Assembly: GCF_002343915.1 (NCBI RefSeq)
Contig: NZ_NETK01000001.1
Coordinates: 10,874,001 to 10,938,000, forward strand
Source: Nannocystis exedens
Lineage (GTDB): Bacteria > Myxococcota_A > Polyangia > Nannocystales > Nannocystaceae
DNA: 64,000 nucleotides
Direction of reading: 5' to 3'
Positions 1 to 6,796 of the stretch are shown in pieces. Under the pieces are notes generated by a model, which did no database searches, was not told where the DNA came from, and saw only the letters and a list, made by a program, of their open reading frames with translations. The position numbers and the translations under genes are program-made. Positions within the stretch are counted from its first letter, which is position 1, and every line of letters begins with the position of its first letter.

Positions 1-969
1 GCGGCGCGGATCAACGGCCACATGGTGCCGCTCCGCTACCAGCTGCGGCAGGGCGACACGATCGAGATCATCACCACGCCGAACCCGGCGGTGCGCAAGG
101 AGTGGCTCAAGATGTGCCAGACCTCGCGCGCGCAGGCGCGGATCAAGCAGTACCTGCGGCAGCAGGAGCGCGGCCGGCTGCGCGCGCTGGGCCGCAGCCT
201 GCTCGACACGGAGCTGGCCGGGCGCGGGCGCAAGCTGGCCGACTTCGAGGCCCAGGGGCAGATGGCGAGCCGGATCGCCGATCTCGATCTGCCCAAGGAT
301 CTGCGCAGCGAGGACGGGCTCTACGAGGCTCTCGGCGCCGGTCAGGTCGCGCCGGCGGTGGTGGCGGACGCGCTGGCGCCGGTCGCGGACGAGGAGGACA
401 ACCTGTTCAAGCGCGTGCTGCGGCGCATGTCGGGCAAAAAGCCGGGGCCCAAGCTGCCGGGCTTCGGCCGCCTGGCGCCCGGGCAAGGCGCGCCGGGCTC
501 GCCGCTTCTGGTCACGCGCGAGCGCATCGAGGCCGGCTCTTCCGGGGCGCCGATGATCCAGCTCGCGCCGTGCTGCTCGCCGCTGCCGGGCGACCCGCTG
601 ATCGGCTACTTCGTCCCGGGCAAGGGGATCGCGGCCCACGTCGAGGGCTGTCCCGAGGCGCTCGGCCGGATCGCCGAGCGCCGCCTCCACCTCGCCTGGG
701 AGTCGGGCCTGGAGATCGACGGTCCGGTCACCCTCGAGGTCCGCACCACCGACACCGTCGGCCTGCTCGCCGAGATGAGCCGGGCCTTCTCGCACCACGG
801 GATCAACATCAAGCAGGCCAATTGTCGCGCCTACGACAGCGGCCGGCGCGCCATCAACACCTTCCAGACCACCGTCCGCAGCCTCAAGCAGCTGTCTTCG
901 CTGATGGCGACCCTGCGGGACATCACCGGCGTGCTGGCGGTCGAGCGGGTGTTCTCACGCGCCGAGTGA
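1..969 (+). CDS. relA: RelA/SpoT-family (p)ppGpp synthetase/hydrolase, C-terminal part
   Basis: The frame is open from the first base, so the 5' part lies outside the window and about 322 codons are present. The N-terminal residues (ARINGHMVPLRYQLRQGD, then IEIIT and a conserved Asn-Pro) are the end of a TGS domain. A helical region follows, then the Cys-Cys segment APCCSPLPGD with a later GCPEAL, typical of the zinc-finger/RIS region. The last 75 residues are an ACT domain (VGLLAEMSRAFSHHGINI). Full-length family members make and hydrolyse (p)ppGpp during starvation; this regulatory half senses the ribosome and controls the catalytic half. Catalytic domains cannot be judged. The next gene starts about 110 bp downstream with its own promoter-like sequence. 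Confidence 0.93.
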   Translation, partial: AARINGHMVPLRYQLRQGDTIEIITTPNPAVRKEWLKMCQTSRAQARIKQYLRQQERGRLRALGRSLLDTELAGRGRKLADFEAQGQMASRIADLDLPKDLRSEDGLYEALGAGQVAPAVVADALAPVADEEDNLFKRVLRRMSGKKPGPKLPGFGRLAPGQGAPGSPLLVTRERIEAGSSGAPMIQLAPCCSPLPGDPLIGYFVPGKGIAAHVEGCPEALGRIAERRLHLAWESGLEIDGPVTLEVRTTDTVGLLAEMSRAFSHHGINIKQANCRAYDSGRRAINTFQTTVRSLKQLSSLMATLRDITGVLAVERVFSRAE

Positions 970-1021
970 CCCGAGCGCCGCGCGGGCAGGGGGCCGGCTG
1001 GCGCAGGCCCCGTGCGCGCGG

Positions 1022-1049
1022 TTGACAAGCCCGATAAGCCCGGTTATCC
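1022..1049 (+). promoter_or_regulatory. Possible sigma-70-type promoter for the 58-residue gene
   Basis: TTGACA at 1022-1027 is followed after 16 bp by TTATCC at 1044-1049. The -35 box is a perfect consensus match and the -10 box is moderate. It lies 30 bp upstream of the ATG at 1080 in the gap after the relA stop. Inferred from sequence only. Confidence 0.45.
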
Positions 1050-1079
1050 CTCCGCCCTCCCGCAAACAGGACCTCCGCG

Positions 1080-1256
1080 ATGGCTTCCTTCACTGCAGTC
1101 ACCAAGCGCAAGCGCGCTCGTCGTACCAAGAACGCTGGCCATGCCCGTAAGATGAAGATGGGCAAGCACAGCACGCTGTCCGCCACGGAGCTGTTCGCGG
1201 CTCTCGGCGAGCCCGGCAAGCCGGCGCCCAAGAGCGCCGCGCCGGCGAAGGGTTGA
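1080..1256 (+). CDS. Small basic conserved-type protein, 58 residues
   Basis: Short gene with an AGGACC-like ribosome site about 8 bases before the ATG. The product starts MASFTAVTKRKRARRTKNAG, continues with a second basic cluster (HARKMKMGKH) and ends in a segment STLSATELFAALGEPGKPAP. The first half is rich in Lys and Arg, as in nucleic-acid-binding or ribosome-associated small proteins; the second half has the pattern of a short amphipathic helix. Codon use is that of a highly expressed gene (AAG, CGT, GCT early), unlike the GC-extreme neighbours. I recall similar Lys/Arg-rich small proteins from other Myxococcota but know no function. Preceded by a good promoter match, so probably its own transcription unit. 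Confidence 0.7.
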   Translation: MASFTAVTKRKRARRTKNAGHARKMKMGKHSTLSATELFAALGEPGKPAPKSAAPAKG

Positions 1257-1582
1257 GCTCGCCGCTCGCCCTGCAGAACCCAGGCGCCCGCCTGCGCGCG
1301 CGAGATCGCCGCGGCGGCTCCGCCGGTGTGCTTCCATCAGGTCTCGCGGCTCGCCGCGTCCGCCGCCCGATCTCCGTGATCGGCCCAATTTGCGTGCGGA
1401 ACCGCGAACGGCTCGCGTTCCATGGAGGCCACGGGCGGGGTCGCACGGCTCTCGTGGTTTTCGTCGCGAGTGAACCATGCGAAGGTCGCCGTGGCGCCGG
1501 GCGCCGGGCCCGCTGTGCGCTTGATCAACTACCTAGCAGCGCATAGTCTCGGAGCGCGACTTCCCTCCCTGCTGGAGAACCC
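1257..1582. other. Non-coding gap, nothing recognised
   Basis: About 325 bases between the small basic gene and the pseudokinase gene. Open frames here lack gene-like composition. A weak promoter-like pair (TTGATC at 1521, TAGTCT at 1544, spacing 17) precedes the kinase-like gene. No repeat array or RNA gene was seen. Confidence 0.4.
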
Positions 1583-3724
1583 ATGACGACAGCGACGACC
1601 GGCGCGCCAACTCTCTCACCGGGAACAGTGATCGACGGGACATACACCCTCGGCGCGGTGGTGCGGGAGCGCGGCGGCAGCGTGACCTACGAGGCCACGG
1701 ACCTCAGCGGTGGTCAGGTGGAGGTCACCGTGTACGCGGCCGGCTGTTTCGTCTCGCCGGTGGCGCTCGAGCGCAGCCTCCGCGAGCTGCGGCAGCTCGA
1801 GAAGGTCCAGTCGCCCCAGATCGTGCGGGTGATCGACACCGGCAAGATGTCGCAGGGCGGCATCTACGAGGTCCACGAGCGCCTCGCCGGGACGCCGCTG
1901 TCCAGCGTGGGCAGCCTGCCGCCGGCCGAGGTGTTGCAGATCGTCCAGGACGTCGCCGCCGCGCTGGCGGCGGCGCAGAAGGTCGGGGTGGTCCACCGCA
2001 ACCTCGGGGCCGACTCGATCCTGCGCCACGGCAGCGACATCCGCCTGTTCAACTTCGCCGTCGGCGACCCGCAAGGGGGCGTCAGCTTCGGCGCCATCGA
2101 TTGCATCGCGCCCGAGCAGGTCGAGGGCAAGAACATCGACGAGCGCACGCTGGTGTACAACCTCGCGGCGCTGACGTATCGCCTGCTCAAGGGCCAGTCG
2201 CTGTTCACGACCGAGGACACCGGCACCGCGCTGCTGCAGCACGCCGCCAGTCTCCCGCCCGAGAGCTCGATGCCGGCGCCGCTGTTCGCGGGCCTGGCGA
2301 AGGACCCCAAGGCGCGGCCGGCGCTGTCCAAGTTCCTCGGGGATCTTGGCGACATCGTCCGCGACTTCCCGCGCGATGCTCGCGAGCAGGACGACCCTAT
2401 GAACGACCCCGACGCGCTCAACCCGGATCGCGCGGCCCTCAGCGGGCCGGGCACGCCCACCCCTGAACCCGCCGCGGCCAAGCCGGTCGCGCCGCCGCCG
2501 GCCGCCAAGCCGGCGATCGGCGCGCCGCCGTCGGTCGGGCCCAAGATCGGCGCGCCGCCGCTGTTGGGACCGCCGACGATCGGCAAGCCGCCGGGCGTCG
2601 CGCCGCCCAGCGTGTCGGCGCCGACGTTCGCGCCGCCGAGCGTGGCCCCGCCGACGTTGTCCGCGCCGAACCTCGCCCCGCCGCCCGCCGCGGCCCCCAG
2701 CGCGACCGCGGGGGCCCAGGGCGCCAAGCCCCGCACGCGCGGGTGGACCATGTTCATGGAGGCGACCGACGGTGAGTCCGGCGGCGCCCCGGCGCCCGGG
2801 GTGCCGGTCGGCGGCCCGCTGCCGGTGGCGACGCCCGCGCCCGCGCCGGCGCCCGTCGCTGCGCCCACGCCCGCGCCGGCGCCCGTGCAGCCCGCGGCTG
2901 CCGCAGCACCGGCCGCCTCGAGCGGCGAGGTCAAGCCGAGCACGCGCGGCTGGACGATGATCATGGACGAGCCGGAGGCCGACGCGGCCGCGCTCGCCGT
3001 CACCACGCCCGCCGCCGCCAGCGCCCCGGCGCCGGCCAGCCCGACCGTCCGCGGCTGGACGATGCTCGAGGAGCTCAATGACTCGCTGCCCGGCGTGCCC
3101 CCGCCGACGGCGGCAGCCCCGGCGCCCGCGCCGGAGAAGGCCGAACCGGCCCCCGCGGCTGCGGCGGCGCCCGCCGGCGGTCAGCCGAGCTCGCGCGGCT
3201 GGACCATGTTCATGGAGGCCGAGCTGCAGAGCAAGGACGAGCCGAAGGCCGAGCCCGCGGCGGCCGAGCCCGAGTTCTACGACGGCCAGGTCACCACCGA
3301 CTCGGGCACCGTCGTCGCCTTCGCCCCGACCGCCGGGACCCCGCAGGCCCGCTCACGCGTCGGCGAGCCGCCCGCCGACCTGAGCGCGGGGACAGAAGAA
3401 ATGACCTCGTTCGGCTCGCGCTTCCGCAGCGCCGAGCCCGAGCCGCCGGCGCCCGGCGACGCCGCCCCGCAGTCGCCGCCCGATCTGCCGAGCTTCGCCG
3501 GCAACTCGAGCTTCGACTTCGGCGGCCTCACGCCTCCGCCCAAGCCGCAGCCCGAGCCGGCCAAGCCGACGGTGTCGGCGGCGCAGCCCAGCACTCCGCC
3601 CGAGTCGGTGTTCGCCACCGCCGAGGCGGCCGAAGGCGCCGGTGGCGGCTCGAAGGTGCTGATCATCGTCATCGTCGTGCTGGTGATCGCCGCGGTCGCC
3701 GTGATGGCGCTGACGAGCTCCTGA
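1583..3724 (+). CDS. Ser/Thr pseudokinase with Pro/Ala-rich tail, four RGWTM repeats and C-terminal membrane anchor
   Basis: Residues about 15-265 have a protein-kinase fold pattern, but the catalytic signature is gone: the HRD motif reads HRN (about 138-140), the DFG position reads NFA (about 157-159), and the beta-3 strand (VEVTVYAAG) has no VAIK-type lysine. It is therefore probably a pseudokinase. After residue 270 the chain is a Pro/Ala-rich linker that contains a short motif four times: TRGWTMFME, TRGWTMIMD, VRGWTMLEE and SRGWTMFME, near residues 384, 454, 488 and 536. A single hydrophobic helix (VLIIVIVVLVIAAVAVMAL) ends the protein, with almost nothing after it, so it looks tail-anchored with the kinase-like domain in the cytoplasm. 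The RGWTM repeats resemble docking peptides; the partner is unknown. Codon use is normal for the region. Confidence 0.85.
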   Translation: MTTATTGAPTLSPGTVIDGTYTLGAVVRERGGSVTYEATDLSGGQVEVTVYAAGCFVSPVALERSLRELRQLEKVQSPQIVRVIDTGKMSQGGIYEVHERLAGTPLSSVGSLPPAEVLQIVQDVAAALAAAQKVGVVHRNLGADSILRHGSDIRLFNFAVGDPQGGVSFGAIDCIAPEQVEGKNIDERTLVYNLAALTYRLLKGQSLFTTEDTGTALLQHAASLPPESSMPAPLFAGLAKDPKARPALSKFLGDLGDIVRDFPRDAREQDDPMNDPDALNPDRAALSGPGTPTPEPAAAKPVAPPPAAKPAIGAPPSVGPKIGAPPLLGPPTIGKPPGVAPPSVSAPTFAPPSVAPPTLSAPNLAPPPAAAPSATAGAQGAKPRTRGWTMFMEATDGESGGAPAPGVPVGGPLPVATPAPAPAPVAAPTPAPAPVQPAAAAAPAASSGEVKPSTRGWTMIMDEPEADAAALAVTTPAAASAPAPASPTVRGWTMLEELNDSLPGVPPPTAAAPAPAPEKAEPAPAAAAAPAGGQPSSRGWTMFMEAELQSKDEPKAEPAAAEPEFYDGQVTTDSGTVVAFAPTAGTPQARSRVGEPPADLSAGTEEMTSFGSRFRSAEPEPPAPGDAAPQSPPDLPSFAGNSSFDFGGLTPPPKPQPEPAKPTVSAAQPSTPPESVFATAEAAEGAGGGSKVLIIVIVVLVIAAVAVMALTSS

Positions 3725-3983
3725 GCCCACGCCGGCGAGGGCAGGGGCGTCCGGTAGGCATGCCGGGCGCCTCTTCGCGTTCGTGGCCCGGTCGCACGAC
3801 GGCGCGCTCCGAGCCCGACGACGTGCCGGTCGGCCGCGACGGCCGCGAGCGCGTGGTCGGGAGCCGCGAGCGATGCGGTCGAACGAGACGTGTCTCCGCA
3901 GGGCCGGTGGTGGCGTGCCGGCCTGCGCGAAGGGCAGGCGGCGCGAGGACGGCTCGTCCACCCGCGACGCGTCTCGAGCGCGA

Positions 3984-4075
3984 AGGGCCTGTCCCTTCGG
4001 GCAGGCCCTTCATCACATGTCCATCTGGACATGTCTTTTCAAACTTGCCCTCGCGGGCATGCTCGTTCGGCCAGG
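3984..4075. repeat. 14-bp palindromic array, 7 units, between convergent genes
   Basis: Unit cores begin at 3988 (CCTG), 4002 (CAGG), 4016 (CATG), 4030 (CATG), 4044 (CTTG), 4058 (CATG) and 4072 (CAGG), exactly 14 bases apart. Units 4016/4030 form a perfect stem CATGTCC-atct-GGACATG. The first two form a terminator-like hairpin with loop TTC (3984-4010). The array lies between the pseudokinase stop and the stop of the leftward acidic gene at 4083; bases 3725-3983 hold nothing recognisable. Confidence 0.85.
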
Positions 4076-4082
4076 CGAGCGC

Positions 4083-4367
4083 TCAGGCCTGCTCTTCCTC
4101 GTCGATCTCCGGCAGCTGGTACACGATCGTGCGGTCCTGCTGCTGGCCCTCGCCGGCCCCGACCTCGCCCTCGCCCTCACCGGCGTCGACGTCGGTGTCG
4201 ACGATCTCCTCGTCCGCCTCGGCCTCGGCCTCGACCCCCTCGTAGCTGTCGACCGCGGTCTCGGTCGCGACCGGCACGGGGCTCGACACAGGGATGTTGG
4301 GGGCGTTGCCCGCCTTCCAGTCCTCGATGGCTCTGCACAGCACGGCGTAGTCGATCATCGCGGGCAT
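4083..4367 (-). CDS. Small acidic protein of unknown function
   Basis: A 94-residue product. The N-terminal 20 residues (MIDYAVLCRAIEDWKAG after an optional MPA) look ordered and amphipathic. From about residue 40 the chain is dominated by Glu, Asp, Ala and Val, followed by a short end IVYQLPEIDEEEQA. The start could be the ATG at 4367 or the one at 4358; neither has a clear ribosome site. It lies 130 bp downstream of the thymidylate kinase gene on the same strand and may be co-transcribed. The stop codon abuts a 14-bp palindromic array. I do not recognise the family. The acidic composition recalls nucleic-acid mimics or chaperone tails, but that is only an impression. Confidence 0.6.
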   Translation of the reverse strand: MPAMIDYAVLCRAIEDWKAGNAPNIPVSSPVPVATETAVDSYEGVEAEAEADEEIVDTDVDAGEGEGEVGAGEGQQQDRTIVYQLPEIDEEEQA

Positions 4368-4497
4368 GGTAGTCCGCGGGCGTGGCGCCGCGCAACCTGG
4401 TCGACCGGCTCGCGCGCCGGTCGGGCCGGCCCGGTCGGTGACACCCGGGTCTCGTGCCAGCCGGTGGGTCGAGCCCGGCGTGGCAGGCCGAGGCCGA

Positions 4498-5121
4498 CTA
4501 CAGCCCGCGCTGGGCGCAGGCCTCGCCGATCTGGGCCGTGACCTGGTCGGGGGGCAGGGTGCCGTCCAGAACCACGATCTCGCCGAGGTCTCCGCGCTCG
4601 CGGGCGGCGTCGTAGAGGCGGGCGACGCGGCGCTGCAGCTCGAGCGCGTCGAACCGCTCGCTGACCGCGGCGCCCTCGGCGGCGCGGCGCTGGATCCGGG
4701 CGAACGCCACCTCCGCGGGCACGCGGAGGAAGATGTAGAAATCGGGCGCCGGGGCCGCCTGGTTGATCGACCGGACCCAGTCGAGATCGCAGTCGAGGGA
4801 CTGGTACGCGAGCGAGGACAGGAGGTAGCGATCCGAGACGACGACGCCGCCGCGGCGGCGGGCCGGATCGATCTCGTGCGCGATGTGCTCGAGGCGATCG
4901 GCGGCGAACAGCAGGGCCAGCGCGGCCGGATCGATGGGCTCCGCCTCGACGTGGAGGCGCTCGCGGATCAGCCTGCCGATCGCGCCCCCGCTGGGCTCGC
5001 GGGTCTCGTGGACCTCGTGGCCACGCTGTCGGAGCCAATGCGCCAGCGCGCGCGTCTGCAGCGTCGTGCCGCTCCCGTCGATCCCCTCGATGGCGATGAA
5101 ACGTCCGCCTGACTCACGCAT
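4498..5121 (-). CDS. tmk: Thymidylate kinase (dTMP kinase) with altered P-loop
   Basis: The 207-residue product has the layout of dTMP kinase, which phosphorylates dTMP to dTDP for DNA synthesis. The P-loop is at the N-terminus (FIAIEGIDGSGTTLQT), followed by the substrate loop TREPSGG, a conserved Asp-Arg (SDRYLLSSLAYQ, the DRY/H motif) and a lid-type segment rich in Arg (RIQRRAAEGAAVSERFD). Length fits the family (about 205-215). The start ATG at 5121 is chosen because family homology begins six residues later. The Walker A lysine is missing: GSGKT/S is GSGTT here, so catalysis may be changed or supported by another residue. The gene is divergent from the Pro-rich membrane protein at 5237 and upstream of the acidic gene at 4367. 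Confidence 0.88.
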   Translation of the reverse strand: MRESGGRFIAIEGIDGSGTTLQTRALAHWLRQRGHEVHETREPSGGAIGRLIRERLHVEAEPIDPAALALLFAADRLEHIAHEIDPARRRGGVVVSDRYLLSSLAYQSLDCDLDWVRSINQAAPAPDFYIFLRVPAEVAFARIQRRAAEGAAVSERFDALELQRRVARLYDAARERGDLGEIVVLDGTLPPDQVTAQIGEACAQRGL

Positions 5122-5236
5122 CGCGGGCGAGCCTAGCAAAAGTCGCGCGCGCCTTGGCGCGTCCGCACGGTCGCGGATTCCTCGCTCAGGGCGCGCCCGC
5201 GTGGCACACTCGCTCCGGCCCAAGGAGTCTTCGCCT

Positions 5237-6310
5237 GTGAATCAGCACCCGCCGTCCTCCACTGTACCGCTGGGCAGCTCGCAAAACCCCGCTCAGCCGC
5301 AGTACGTGCCCGCACAGCTCGGCGTGGCAGTGCAGCTCCCCGGGTCCTCGCAGCCCCATCCGGGCGCGGCGCCGATGCCGGGACAGCAGCCGTATCCGCA
5401 GGCGCAGCATCCGCCGCCGGGCGCCTATCCCCAGGGACAGGTGCCGATGGCCGCCCAGCAGCATCCGGGGCAGTACCCGCCGGGTCAGTACCCGCCGGGC
5501 CAGTATCCGCCGGGGCAGTACCCGCCCGGGCAGTATCCGCAGGGCGCCTATCCCCAGGGACAGGTGCCGCAGCAGCCGGTGCAGCAGGTCCATCCTCACC
5601 CGCAGTCGGGCCCGGTGCCGCCGCCGCCCGGCAACGCGCGCATGGACGAGCTGCAGACCGGCGGCTCCCGCACCGTGTTCGAGTTCACCGGCGCCCACGC
5701 CAAGCCCGAGGCCGGCGGCCGCACCTTCGTCGGCAGCCTCGACAGCATGCCCGACCTGTCGCGCGAGCGGCCGGAGCGCATGGCCAGCAATCTCAGCCCC
5801 GGGATGCCGTCGTGGGTGCTCGTGCTCGTCGGCCTGCTCGTGGTCGGCGGCGGCGCGGCCTATGCCGCGTTCCTGGGCGGTCAGGCCAGCGAAGAGACGG
5901 TCAACGCCGCGCCCGCCGAGACCGCGCCGCCCGCCGCGACCGCCGGGACGCCGCCCGCCGCGGTCGACCCGGCCGCGGCCGCGGGCACGCCGCCCGCCGC
6001 GGGCGTACCGCCGGCCGCCGGGACGCCGCCCGCTGCCGGGACGCCGCCGGCTGCCGGGACGCCGCCGGCCGCCGGAACGCCGCCGGCCGCCGGGACGCCG
6101 CCGGCGACGACTCCGCCGGCGACCACGCCGCCGGCGACCACGCCGACGCCCGAGCCCACGCCGGAGCCGGTCAAGACGACGCCGAAGAAGACGACGCCGA
6201 AGAAGACCACGCCGAAGCCCGAGCCGCCCAAGGAAGAGCCGAAGAAAATTATCAAGCCGAGCAAGCCGCCGCGCGAGGGCCTGGGCGACCTGCCGCCGCC
6301 GCCGAAGTGA
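5237..6310 (+). CDS. Pro-rich repeat membrane protein of unknown function
   Basis: Start GTG at 5237 is favoured by AAGGAG nine bases upstream. The 357-residue product has four parts. Residues 1-130 are Pro/Gln-rich with five tandem QYPPG repeats. Residues about 135-185 form a short ordered-looking piece (RTVFEFTGAHAKPEAGGRTF). One membrane helix follows near 190-212 (WVLVLVGLLVVGGGAAYAAF). The rest is low complexity: eight AAGTPP-type repeats, then TTPPAT repeats and a Lys-rich KTTPKK stretch. With one helix and a Pro-rich N-terminus, a cytoplasmic N-terminal half and an extracytoplasmic, wall-spanning C-terminal half is likely. No enzyme domain is seen. The repeat codons are nearly identical, so repeat number may vary between strains. 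Confidence 0.75.
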   Translation: MNQHPPSSTVPLGSSQNPAQPQYVPAQLGVAVQLPGSSQPHPGAAPMPGQQPYPQAQHPPPGAYPQGQVPMAAQQHPGQYPPGQYPPGQYPPGQYPPGQYPQGAYPQGQVPQQPVQQVHPHPQSGPVPPPPGNARMDELQTGGSRTVFEFTGAHAKPEAGGRTFVGSLDSMPDLSRERPERMASNLSPGMPSWVLVLVGLLVVGGGAAYAAFLGGQASEETVNAAPAETAPPAATAGTPPAAVDPAAAAGTPPAAGVPPAAGTPPAAGTPPAAGTPPAAGTPPAAGTPPATTPPATTPPATTPTPEPTPEPVKTTPKKTTPKKTTPKPEPPKEEPKKIIKPSKPPREGLGDLPPPPK

Positions 6311-6360
6311 GGCCCGCCCGCGCCGAGGGGCCCCGAGCGTCCGCCCGCGCGCGTCGAGGT

Positions 6361-6396
6361 ACAAAGAGCCCTGTCCGATCGGACAGGGCTCTTTGT
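6361..6396. terminator. Perfect 36-bp palindrome, likely bidirectional terminator
   Basis: The arm ACAAAGAGCCCTGTCC (6361-6376) is followed by GATC and by its exact complement, ending ...GGGCTCTTTGT at 6396. In RNA this is a 16-bp stem with a 4-base loop. It lies 50 bp past the stop of the Pro-rich gene and upstream of a convergent gene end. Its centre is two units of the 14-bp array family (cores 6370 CCTG and 6384 CAGG), with 6 bp of extra stem. There is no long T run after it, though the lower stem on each side is T/A-richer. Confidence 0.6.
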
Positions 6397-6415
6397 ACAT
6401 GTCCGTCGGGACCTG
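6370..6415. repeat. 14-bp palindromic array, 4 units
   Basis: Cores at 6370 (CCTG), 6384 (CAGG), 6398 (CATG) and 6412 (CCTG), all 14 bases apart. The first pair is the centre of the 36-bp palindrome. Bases 6416-6717 downstream hold no gene and no clear signal. Confidence 0.75.
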
Positions 6416-6717
6416 CACAAAGAGCCCCGTCGGGCGCCCGGCCGAGCGAGCCCGACCGCCCGCTGCCGGCGCCGTGAACGTGCCGGCGCTACGGCTGCGC
6501 GGTTTGCAGCCCCGCGGCCGTGTCGTCCCTCAAGACCCCCGAGGTCACGCGGCGAGCGTCGCGTCTGCGCCCGACGACGCCGGCCGCGCTCCGTCTCCCG
6601 GCCGTCGCCTCTCACGGCCGAATCGCGGCGAGCGGCGGAGCGGCGCCGGGGCGGCGCGGGCGAGCCGCAACGGGGATCCGTCGACCGGCGGCAGGAGAGC
6701 CCGCGTGGCGCAAAGCG

Positions 6718-6791
6718 CATGCTCCTTGCGACAGGCCCTTCGGGACATGCCCCGATCGACCTGTCGCAATGGACCTGCCCGGAGGGACCTG
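6718..6791. repeat. 14-bp palindromic array, 6 units, at a gene 3' end
   Basis: Cores at 6718 (CATG), 6732 (CAGG), 6746 (CATG), 6760, 6774 and 6788 (CCTG), in strict 14-base register. It ends six bases before the stop of the leftward L,D-transpeptidase gene. Together with 6370-6415 it fills a convergent intergenic region. Confidence 0.8.
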
Positions 6792-6796
6792 TCCGA

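Noticed and set aside
5208-5222. A sigma-54 promoter at TGGCAC upstream of the Pro-rich gene
   Set aside because: The -24-like TGGCAC is there, but the -12 element (TTGC) at the right spacing is not.
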